Shown: positions 44,020 through 54,065 of the stretch, piece after piece
Position numbering within the stretch: the first letter of the stretch is position 1
Layout of the letters: every line of letters begins with the position of its first letter
Source of the DNA: Cryptomeria japonica
Taxonomy: Eukaryota > Streptophyta > Pinopsida > Cupressales > Cupressaceae
Assembly (NCBI RefSeq): GCF_030272615.1
Contig: NC_081415.1
Span: 417,975,757 to 418,039,756 of the forward strand
Reading direction: 5' to 3'
Length of the DNA: 64,000 nt
Program-made: the position numbers and the translations under genes
The notes under the pieces: generated by a model
Databases searched by the model: none
Told to the model about the DNA's origin: nothing
The model's input: the letters and a program-made list of their open reading frames with translations, nothing else

Positions 44020-44569
44020 TGTTTTTGTGCTGAAGAGCAAACTATTTATGTGAGCTCAGACATAAAAGGACTCTCCCGCCGTCTTGTTTCTGCTTCCCTG
44101 CTCTGCCATAACTTTCCTTAAATCTCAGGTTGCTTCCGACTTTCATTCATTTACAAATCAATTCATTAAAATGGAGCATTTTAAAACCCTTCTCAGAAAA
44201 ATAGCCTTCATATAATAAGTTCAGGGTTCCTGATGATCGAACCAGGTATAGAGGTTTATGAGGACTTTTTTAAATATTTTAGGTAAGCAATGGAGAATTT
44301 TTATTCTCTGAATTTTACCGTATGGGCAAGCTTAAATTTTTTAATTGTCTCATAAAAAATCTAATATTTAATTTGAGCTACATGAGTGCTAAATTATAGA
44401 TGTGTTATTAATGGTAAAAAAATCTTCTTAGGGGAAGAAGCTTAGTTTACAGGAATCAGTTATGAGGACAAAAAAGTAAGGTTCCAATTTATTTAGTAGT
44501 AGATTTTTCATTATCTTATAGGACCTCCAATTCCATAAAAAAGATCATAAAGTTTTCTTTCCTTTTATT
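44020..44569. promoter_or_regulatory. Intergenic region between RRP45 and the head-to-head ORF
   Basis: About 550 bp that must hold the RRP45 promoter and, if the plus-strand ORF is real, that of the neighbour. No confident TATA box, CpG-rich core or other element could be assigned by eye. Confidence 0.35.
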
Positions 44570-44575
44570 GTGTCA

Positions 44576-44983
44576 ATGTTGGTGGTGTGGGGCTTTGAAG
44601 TGAGGAAGAAGGAAGAAGTGGAGCGGATGGTGAAAGGTTGTGTAGAGGAGGAGTGGCTATATGGTTTGCAATCGGTGCTTCCTCATGCTATGGCAAGTGT
44701 GGGTTTCTTTTTTGAGGAGAAGGAGCACGGTGCGAAGGAAGAAACGCCAAAACAACTAATGTCGTTTATTCAACGACCAAAGGGCATGAACCGTGACGAA
44801 AGAAGGGCGAAGGCATACATTGGGTGGGAGTCTCTCAATTTTTTTCTTCAAGAGAAAGACTCAGTGCGAAGGAAGGGGAAGGAGGCTGCAGAGGCAGAGA
44901 AGAACATAGGGTTGAGGTTCGAGCTAAAAGATTATTGGTACAAATGGACCTTTGAAAGCCATGAGGAAGAATTAGGAATTTAG
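44576..44983 (+). CDS. Hypothetical protein, 135 residues
   Basis: ATG 44576 (an alternative GTG at 44570 is unlikely). The sequence is charged and helical, with segments such as KKEEVERMVKGCVEEEWLYG, HAMASVGFFFEEKEHGA and NIGLRFELKDYWYKWTFES. It is more G-rich and coding-like than its surroundings, with no stop for 136 codons. I do not recognise a family. It is divergent from RRP45, whose ATG is 700 bp away. An A14 run at 45281 after an A+T-rich tail could mark the end of a reverse-transcribed copy. It could equally be an exon of a larger gene or a chance ORF. Confidence 0.4.
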   Translation: MLVVWGFEVRKKEEVERMVKGCVEEEWLYGLQSVLPHAMASVGFFFEEKEHGAKEETPKQLMSFIQRPKGMNRDERRAKAYIGWESLNFFLQEKDSVRRKGKEAAEAEKNIGLRFELKDYWYKWTFESHEEELGI

Positions 44984-46064
44984 TATTTCAGAATGTGTTT
45001 TTTTGTTTAAATGTTTTTCAAAAAAACTTTGTTACAGTTGGAGATAGCACTATTTGCTCAATGTATAAGGCTTTAAGGCTTTTTGGCAAAGCTGTTTTTT
45101 TGTATGGTAGTAGTAGATGGCTTGGATATTCTGATGGGCAGGTAGTATGTCAGTATGAACATTGGGGTTTCTCTTTTCTTTTTGGTATGGACGGATTTAG
45201 TATCTTTTGACTACATGGACATGGATGATGTAAATTTGCTTATTTAATATTAATACAATACTCAATATTATCAACCAAAAAAAAAAAAAATTCAAATGTT
45301 TACAAGATATATCCATAATTGCAAAAGTGACCTAAGCCAATTCACACCCATGAATTTGATCCAAGGTGGCAAATGAAGGGTATCTAGGGGTTAAGTTCAA
45401 ATTCTAGGGAGGAATGATAAAGTGATTTGTGATATGATGATATGAGACAAAATTGTGCAAAATTGTATCACTTGTATACTTATTATTACATTTCAGACAC
45501 TTTGATCAAAGAAAACCCAAAAGATAAGGGATGGGGGCATAGATATGCAATTTTCACCATCACATTCCCCCCAGTCAATGTGAATGCATACTACTAAATG
45601 GATGCATGCCAAATTAAAACAAGCAATCAACATAGAAATTAAATATGTTTCACTCAAAGGGTATAGATTTGCTCGAATTATACAAATTATTCTTCATTTT
45701 TTCTTGCATTGGACACTCCATAAAACCCTACAAAATCAATAATATTATGTAATGAGTAGCATATATCAACCATTTAAAATGATTTTAATCACACCTTGCC
45801 AAATGGGACCATCTTTGAGAATAATAAAGGTAAAAGGGTGAGAATTCCACTTGTTATGGAAAGTAATAGAAGCTCTGACTATGTAGAAAAGGACTCTAAC
45901 CAAATGGATAAATGCAAGTATTATATCTAGATACATACCAAAAATTAACTCGACAAATAGTATGACAAGGAATTTAATTATGTAGAAATGTACATTTGAA
46001 TATATTGATGAAGCTTTGTAATGTTCCCCTGCCAATATACGGCAAAATGGAGAGTGTGTGGGTG
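44984..46064. other. No recognisable gene; left flank or LTR of Gypsy 2
   Basis: A+T-rich, with a poly(A) run near 45280-45293. Part of it probably belongs to the 3' LTR of Gypsy 2, whose left end could not be located. Confidence 0.35.
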
Positions 46065-46365
46065 TGACCATACGGTGAAGGTGAGGGTGTATGGTGGAGG
46101 TGACTTGTGAGTGTGCTATGTATGGTGAGGGTTTGGAACCATACGGTGCAAATGACAGTGTACGGTGGGGATGTAGGAGATGATGTATGGTGGGGATGTA
46201 GGAGATGGTGTACGGTGGGGAAGGTGTAGGTGGTGAGAGGTGTACTATGGTAAGGTACGATGGGGTGTACGATGGAGGTATGGCGTACGGTGGGTTGGTG
46301 AGATGTACGGTGGAGTGAGAGGTATGGTGAGGTGAGAGGTGTACGGTGGTATAACCGTACGGTGT
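46065..46365. repeat. Degenerate GTACGGTGG array
   Basis: About fifteen copies of GTACGGTGG/GTATGGTGR in 300 bp, spaced irregularly at 9-30 bp (for example near 46089, 46161, 46184, 46210, 46286, 46305, 46341). Translation of either of two overlapping minus frames gives only Pro/His/Tyr/Ser-rich low-complexity sequence. It lies where the 3' LTR of Gypsy 2 should be. Confidence 0.75.
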
Positions 46366-46851
46366 GCTCCAATGAATGTGCAGTGAAGGGTTGATCTTTC
46401 GTAAGCAATAAATTCTGAATATTAAGAATTCCTTGTGCATGTATCAGATTAACAGATATGCAACTAGAGAGATAAACAATGATGAGATACAAGATTTGCC
46501 AAATCTGAAATGAGTACAAATAAACAGAATAGGGTGAGGGGTGAATTTCACCGAAACAACAAATACCAAATACGGAGGGTCTTTCACCTCCAAAATGGCG
46601 GTTACCAGAACTCCAACAGGAATTCGCATAGGAGAGAAAAATACCAAAATTCGCATGCCTACAACAATGACTAACACGGCCATATATATGGGCTCCGGGA
46701 GACTTCCCGGAGGGTTACAAACGGGCCGACACGACCAACCAAAACTTGCCTAATCTAATTAAATAAAAGGGCCCGAAAGATTTGTTATTAAATTTGGGGC
46801 CTTACAATAAAGTAATTAGATTTATTATTTAATTATATCAGGGACATCACA
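46366..46851 (-). repeat. 3' LTR of Gypsy 2 (right end defined)
   Basis: In element orientation it begins TGTGATGTCCCTGAT (46851 downwards), a start typical of plant Ty3/Gypsy LTRs. It is preceded by a purine-rich tract (GGCCCGGGAGGAC, 46864-46852). The LTR probably extends left beyond 46366 and through the GTACGGTGG array; its other end was not found. Confidence 0.65.
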
Positions 46852-49800
46852 GTCCTCCCGGGCCAAAAATTGCTTGCCCTTAAGCAATTGCAGGTTTGGA
46901 TGCTCCAGAATTTGCTCGCCTTCCCAGGTGGCATCCTCGATGGGTAGATTCTTCCAGCGTACAAGGAACTCCTTGACTCTGCGTGTTCTCAGCCTCTTTT
47001 CTTTGACATCGATGATCTCTGTCGGCTCTAGAATTAGTTTCCCTTCTTCGTTGATGGGTGGCAGATCCTTAGACATTGTGACGCGCTTCCCGACAGCCTT
47101 CTTTAGACATGACACGTGAAAAACATTGAGAATCTGACTCCCCTCAGGAAGCTCCAACTCATAGGCAACTTCACCCACTCTCTGAAACACCTTATAGGGT
47201 CCATAGAAGCGCGGCTTCAACTTCTCCTTACCACTTGTCTTCAAGGAGGATAGTCTGTGCGGTTGAAGTCAGAGGTAAACCAGATCGCCAACCTCAAAAT
47301 TTCGCTCAATCCGGTGTCGGTCCACATACATCTTTTGTTGGTTCTGAGCCCTCTGCAGGTTGTCTTTGAGAGATGTCAAGATGTCTAAACTCTCCTGAAG
47401 CTAATCTTTGGCCATTGGTGCGCGACTGTCTCCCAATGCCAGGTCAACAAATGAAGAAGGTTCATAACCGTACAGTGCTTTGAAAGGTGGCATGCCTATC
47501 GACATGTGATAAGTGGTGTTGTAATAGTGTTCACCCAAATGTAACTAGTGAACCCAAGCCTTTTGTTGAGCTGAGACGTAGTTCCCGAGATAGCCCTCCA
47601 GCCATTTGTTCACAATCTCGGTCTGTCCGTCTGTCTGCGGATGGTAGCTCGTGCTAGGTGACAACTTGGTTCCTGCCAACTGAAATAACTCCATCTAGAA
47701 GGTACTCAGAAAATGGATATCCCTATCATTGACTATGTTTCGCGGTAGACCGTGTAGGTGGAATACCTCACGGAAGAACAACTCGGCCACTTGAACTACT
47801 TGATATCCTACGGGGATGGCAAAAAAATGTGCATACTTGGTTAAGCAGTCAAGTGTGACATAAATGCAATCCTTTCCTTGCACTCTGGGGAGGCCAGTAA
47901 TGAAATCCATCGAGATGCTATCCCATTTATGGTCAAGAATTGGTAGTGGTTGCAGTAGTTCGACCAGTAGGGTATGCTCAGATTTATTCTACTAACAGGT
48001 GGAGCATTCCCTCATATACTACAGGACATCGTTCTTAAGCCCCTTCTAGGAAAACCTTTCACGGATTTGTCTATAGGTTTTCAAGTATCCCGGGTGTCCA
48101 GCCAAAGGAGAGTCGTGCATTTCCTTCAAAATCTTTTCCTTCATCTTGGATTCGAGTACCAAATAAATTTTGTCCTTGTAATAAATGATATCGTCAACCA
48201 CCTTGTATGGATCATCCTGCACTTGACCATCCATCAGTTCGCAGGCAAAAGTGTTCTTGGAGTATTCAACCAACAGGAGTTCCTTCCAGTCCACCAAAAT
48301 CTGGGATAAAGAACATATGGCAGGCCTTCTTGACAGGGCATTAGCTACCACATTATTCTTTCCCTTCACGTATTCAATGTCGAAATCAAATGCCTGGACT
48401 TTGCTCACCCATTTCTGTTTTCGTTCATTCAGATCCCTTAGCTCCAAGAAGTATCGCAAGTTGTTGTGGTATGTCCGCACAACAAACTTTGCTCCGACAA
48501 GGTACTATCGAAACTTCGTCAGTGTGTGTATGATGGCGAGCATTTCCTTGTCATAGATGGAATACAACCGCTCAACTCTCGAGAGCTTTCGACTCTCGAA
48601 CGCAATGGGGTGTCAATCTTGCATCAACACCGCTCCAATGCCTTCCCCTGAGGCATCACACTCCAGGATGAAAGGACGAGTGAAGTCTAGTAGTGCCAAA
48701 ACTGGACACGTACTCATAACTTCTTTTAATTTGTCGAAGATTTGTTGCGCTTGCGCATTCCAAGAGAAGGATCCTTTCTTTGTCAGATCTGTCAGTGGTG
48801 CCCCAAGCTGTGAAAACCCTTTCACAAACATTCTATAATAACTGTACAAACCAAAAAATCCACGCAACTCCGAGAGAGTCTTGGGTGGAGGCCAATCCAA
48901 AATGGCCTGAATCTTCTCCTAGTGAACTTGTACCCCCTGGGCGCTGATGATGTGACCCAAGTACAGGACCTCGGTCATTCCAAATTCACATTTGGACCTT
49001 TTGGCATACAATGATTGTGATTCCATAATCCCCAATACTTCATCCAAATGCCCCACATGTTCCTCCCAGGTCTTGCTATAGATGAGTATGTCATCGAAGA
49101 ATACCAATAGGAACTTACGCAGTTGCTTGTTGAAGATGTGGTTCATGCAGGACTGAAAAGTGGTGGGAGCATTGGTTAATCCAAATGGCATGACCAAGAA
49201 CTCATAGTGTTTGTAATGACAATGAAAGGTTGTCTTTTCCACATCTTGCTCCCTCATACGGATCTAATGGTAGCCGAAGCGGAGATCAATCTTGGAGAAA
49301 TAGACTGTGCCATGTAGTTCATCCAGTAGCTCATCGATCTTGGGAATGGGGTATCTATTCTTGATAGTCTCCTTGTTCAGTGCATGGTAGTCGACACACA
49401 TTTTGAGAGTTTCATCCTTCTTCTTTACCAGTACCACCGAGGACGCAAAGGGGATAGAGTTAGGCTGGATCCATCCTTTATCGAGGAGTTCCTGGATCGT
49501 TTTCTCTATCTCATCTTTGAGCTTCTTCGGGTGGCGATAAGGTGTGGTGATAACGGGTTTTGCTCCTTCCTCTAACTCGATGGTATACTCAAACCCTCGG
49601 TGTGGGGGTATACCAGGTGGAATATCAGCGAAGACCAAACTATGCTCATCCAAAACCGACTGAAGTTCCTCATCCTGGTAGTAAGTCGGTTGCTCTTTCA
49701 CAGGTTTTGTTGAGATCAAGCAATGTGTTGCCCAGACTACTTCATCGTGTCTAAAGATGGCTTCCATCCTCTTGGCATAAATCTCCCTCAGGCCGCCATT

Positions 49801-50221
49801 CGACATTCCCCTGAGAACCACCTTCCTACCATCCACCTCGAATGAGAACTCCATCATTTTGAAGCTCTGTGTGTACTGGTCGAGGGTCTCCATCCATTGA
49901 ATGCCCAATATAACATCTGTGTCATCCAGATCTACAACAAAGAAATCGTTGGTCACTGTGTAATTTCCCATGGTGATGCTCAGTTGCGGAACCAGGTGAG
50001 TGCATGATAGGAGATTGTCTCCTACCACCTTGACATCGAACCCTTCATGCTCCTTTGTACACAAACCCCTTTGGGTGACAAGTGATGAGTTTATGAAGTT
50101 GAGTGAGGCCCCACTGTCGAGCATGACAAGAACTCATTGCCCTTGGAGTGTACCACGTGCTCTAAATACACTGCACCTTGGGGTACCTACCAGCGTGGCA
50201 ATGATGCCCCCCCTCCGTACC
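46825..50221 (-). mobile_element. Gypsy 2, chromodomain Ty3/Gypsy element, interrupted by Gypsy 3
   Basis: A minus-strand element with protease, RT, RNase H, integrase and a chromodomain, in the order of plant chromoviruses. Its 5' part (gag, primer site, 5' LTR) should lie to the right of Gypsy 3, outside the window: Gypsy 3 inserted at 50221 with GTACC at its left border. The proteins are well conserved but interrupted by about ten stops. Confidence 0.88.
46825..50221 (-). pseudogene. pol of Gypsy 2: protease, RT, RNase H, integrase, chromodomain
   Basis: Protease MLDSGASLNFINSSLV is near 50120. RT (50000-48919) has [51 protein letters not shown] and catalytic [11 protein letters not shown]. 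RNase H (48900-48300) has [17 protein letters not shown] and KNNVVANALSR. The integrase zinc region (DSPLAGHPGYLKTYRQI) is near 48080, and its core starts MDFITGLP at 47910 with [16 protein letters not shown] near 47620. The C-terminus (47244-46825) has PRFYGPYKVFQRVGEVAYEL and a chromodomain (FLVRWKNLPIEDATWE). In-frame TAG/TGA codons occur near 49264, 48917, 48610, 48506, 47694, 47547, 47402 and 47265. The last frame passes the purine tract and ends 27 bp inside the LTR. Confidence 0.9.
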
Positions 50222-51339
50222 TGTAGACACTTAAAAATAATTATTTTAATTATTTTTAATTATTCGCATAATTAATTAATTAATTAATTATGTTAATTCA
50301 AATTCCTCTCAATGTTAATTAAATATAATTAATATTGTCACTATAGCATATGATTGATTTATTTAATAAATCAATCCCTTTCTTTATTCTTCTAAAAAAA
50401 TCAAATCCTCACAAATCTTCCTCTTAGCTAATTAATTTCAATTAATGGGTTAACCTACATGATTCCTACAAATCATCTTCTTAATTCATTCTTCTAGAAA
50501 CTCCCTAAACTCACTTAACATTATTCTTCTAATTTTTTATTCCCTCCACTCATTCTCTCTCCTAGTCAAATTATCCTACAAATATTAATCCCACCTAACA
50601 TTTCCTCTAATCCCCTCCTAATGAGTCGTTAATGGTTATTCATCATGATTAGCCACAAAGTCAACTATTTGTCCTTTTTATCCAACCACTAGCTTTAAAT
50701 GCTCTTTTCCTAGGTGAATGTAAGATTTTTGAAATCACACATTCCTCTAGGCATCCCCTCTCCCAAGGAATTTTTAATTCTTTTTTATTCCTCCAATCCC
50801 CATGATATCCTTTTTTGGAGAATTTTTAATTCCTCCAATGCATCTTGTGGAGTATGGAGATACGAAATGTCTTTAAGGCATATTTCTTGGTCTCCACACC
50901 CTCTCTTGGAGCTTGTGTGAGCTCACAAGTAAATCTTAGCCCTTCATCTCGAATTCATCCTAGCCATCCATTTTCCTCTCCTCTTCCTATAAAATAGGGC
51001 TCCATCCTTTCATTCAAAACATCTTGAAATCCAGTAAGTTTATGCTGCCATTTTGAGCCCAGGAAATCATCTTGGCAACTTGATCATCTCATCCTTATCA
51101 TTTTTCAAATCCATTCCATTTGTGCACAACATTGGAGAGCTATCCACATCCAGCAATCAAATGAGCACATCAAGTGGAGCATTATCAAGGGGTGTCTTCA
51201 CTTCATCAAGCTCAATCTGAAGGAGAAGGTAAAATAGCAAGGTGAAATGGTCTTTTAATGATATTTTAGCATTCTGCATGTTTATTTCGTTATGTTTTGA
51301 TCATTTGACCTTCAAATCTGTTTCCCCTCTCTTCATTTT
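50222..51339 (+). repeat. 5' LTR of Gypsy 3
   Basis: Starts TGTAGACACTTAAAAATAAT. The end is set by the primer-like TGGCATGCCTGGTGGGACCC at 51341-51360. The first 80 bp contain a (TAAT)n stretch that is 12 bp longer than in the 3' LTR. The exact end is uncertain by several bases because the 3' LTR is cut by the window. Confidence 0.8.
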
Positions 51340-51361
51340 GGCATGCCTGGTGGGACCCATG
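51340..51361 (+). other. Probable primer-binding site of Gypsy 3
   Basis: TGGCATGCCTGGTGGGACCC is similar in form to the TGGCGCC...GGGGAC primer sites of Tat and Athila elements, but not to the tRNA-Met site used by the other elements here. The match to a specific tRNA was not tested. Confidence 0.45.
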
Positions 51362-54065
51362 TCCCTAAGAACTAATGTTTTTTTTTTAGGTTTTTGTGAG
51401 TTGTGAGACGCAGGTTCCAGAATAGCGCGACTGCAGAAAAAAAAATAATCTTTTTTGCAGGTTCCTGAATAGCGGCTCTATATTTCTGCGCAACAACTTC
51501 TTTTCTATTTCTATTTCGTTTTTGTTTCTGTTCTTTTTCTGTTTTAGTTTCAGTTTCAACACAATAGCTCTGTAATTAGCGCGAGCGTTTTTGTGGGAAT
51601 TCGAATTCCTGTTATCCGATCTGTTATTTGCTCTGTTTAATTATAATCTGTGTGAAAGTAGGAGAGTATGCTCTTATCTATATAGACAATCAGAAATCCA
51701 AACCTTTCACTTTTCTATTTTGTTTAGCATGACTGTATGCTCTGACCGCAGGAAAGTGTGAAAATAGGAGAGTATGCTCTTGTCTATCTAGACAATCAGA
51801 AATCCGGACCTTTGACACTTTTCTATCTGTTTAGTGCTATTGTCTGGTCTGTTAATCTGTCTGAAATTTTTAGGTGCTAACTGTAGTCTGCATTTTTTAT
51901 TTTTTTTTCATTTCCTGTTATCTGCTCTGTTTAAAGATAATCTGTCTGACCGCAAGAAAGTGTGAAAGTAGGAGATTATGCTCTTGTCTATTTAGACAAT
52001 CAGAAATCCAAACCTTTGACACTTTTCTATCTGTTTAGTGCTACTGTCTGCTTTGTTAATCTGTTTGAAATTTTTAGGTGCTAACTGTAGTCTGCATTTT
52101 TTTTTTTTTCATTTCCTGTTATCTGCTCTGTTTAAAGATAATCTGTCTGACCGCAGGAAAGTGTGAAAGTAGGAGATTATGCTCTTGTCTATCTAGACAA
52201 TCAGAAATCCGGACCTTTGACATTTTTTTTTATTATGTTAAATTTAGGGTTTTGGCTCCGTTAAATCTATGGTTTCTGTCTGTTCTGTTAAATCTAAGGT
52301 AAAAAAAAAAAATCTATTTTTTCGTCATATCTTCTTTATCTCGACTCCATTTTCCTCCAAATTTCACCAAATTCTTCGCATTGCCATTTTTCACATTTCC
52401 TTCCTTGGAGGCTTTATCCCAAAAATCCACTTTTTGAAGCCCAAAATCCCATATTTCTCTATTTTTAGGGTTTGCCATAACTTCTTCCCCTTTTATCCAA
52501 TCACCTCCAAATTTTTATCATATTATCCATCTCCAACTTTTGCTTCTTTGCCCCTCTTTGACAAATTTTCCCATTCCTTCATCTCTCCTCCAAAATCCCC
52601 ATTTTTCACTTGCCTATCCCTTGGAAAGTGGCAAAAACCTAGTCAAACCCCATTTACCCATCAAAGCTTTCCTCAAATCCACATTTGTCATTAGTAAAAT
52701 AGTTTTTATTCATGTTTTTCTATTTATTCCAAAAAAAAAAAAAAAAAAAATTTTGCCATTTTGTTGTTTTTTGCAAGACGCTTGTTGAAGACTATTTTTC
52801 CAAACTACTAATCAAGTTGTTTTGCAGGACGCTTTTTGAAGACTCCATTTTTCAAACTACTAATCAAGTGGTTTTGCAGGTTGCCTAGTTGATCCAACCA
52901 AATCTTGTGCATTTATTTAAACTAGGCACCTAAATATTAATTAAAATGGAATGAACCATTGTCTTATGTGTCTTTAAGAAAAGCGTATAGGTAGGAAAGT
53001 ATGCTCTCGTCTTACTAAACGATCAGAAATCCAGACCTTCCAACCTTTTCTTGTTTGATTGTGTGTTTACCTCTAGCGGACCTGCCATCCCAACTTGCTC
53101 TTTGAGAAGGTAAGAGGGGAACGACCCAAGTGAGTACACCTGGACCTAGGGTTCCCAACTCACTATAATAAATAGGTCATTGACTACGAAAGGGTTAATG
53201 GTTGGAGCTATATGAGAGTTCACTCTCACATTGGGTGCTTAGTAGGATCCTAGAGATCTCAATCATGCTTGTGTGACTACTAAGTTCTTAGTGCTTCGTT
53301 GGTCTATAGGCCTCAATTGCGCTTGCGCAACTTCGAAGGGTAGCTCCTAACAGGAAGACTTACTAAACACCTTGTTCATAGTGGCCAAAAACCTTCTAGT
53401 CATTGGTGTAGGAGGTCAGACCTCTGAAGCGGCCCATATTCTTACGGCCTTTAATAGAGACACAAAGTTCGCCATGAGGAGTTTTCATGGGAATTGATGC
53501 TTTGCTGCCCCGAGAAGTGAGTGTCGTGGAGAGGAGCTAGTGGGGTCAAGCATCTAAGTGTCCGCTTTGGGTAAGCGTAAATGGGAAACCAATTGGGATT
53601 CAATGACTATTGTCCTTGCCAACCTTAAGAATGTTGTATATGAGCATGAGTGTCTTTGATATAATATGCATTTGATCACTGTGTTTTCTTTGTTTGATAT
53701 ATACTTGTCAGGAGTAGACTAAAAACACATCACTATCCCCAAACACTTTGCAAAAACATTTGTCAAGACACAAACAATTATCCAAGTCATTACCCACACA
53801 AAGTCCAAAATTGCGTCAAAACTCTGTCCATCCCATTTTTCATAAGCCTAAGAGAGAAGCTAAGAGTTTATCCTCTACGTCAACATTCAAGTTTGTCCTT
53901 TGAAACACCAACTATCATCCAAATCAGGGTGGTCGTATCCCTCCAAAGACAACCTAGTCATTTCTTCTAAACCATCACTACTATACCTCCTCCATCAATC
54001 ATCCTCAAATTTCCTAAGTCCTTTCATCACAAATTTCTTAAGTCTTTTCATCACAAATATCGTGT
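51362..54065 (+). other. Leader region of Gypsy 3 with repeated motif
   Basis: A 2.7-kb untranslated leader. The motif GAAAGTAGGAGAKTATGCTC followed by AGACAATCAGAAATCC occurs at 51654, 51759, 51964 and 52165, and in a diverged form near 52987. Around 51871 and 52075 the repeat is part of a longer 204-bp duplication. A-runs lie near 52300 and 52730. No ORF has family features. Confidence 0.7.

Noticed and set aside
45766-46519. Two long overlapping minus-strand ORFs (224 and 181 codons)
   Set aside because: Both come from the GTACGGTGG array and encode only Pro/His/Thr/Tyr-rich repeats; repeats lacking stops explain the length.
52078-52788. Phe/Pro-rich ORFs (74-141 codons) in the Gypsy 3 leader
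   Set aside because: Low-complexity CT-rich sequence without initiation context; untranslated leader is more likely.
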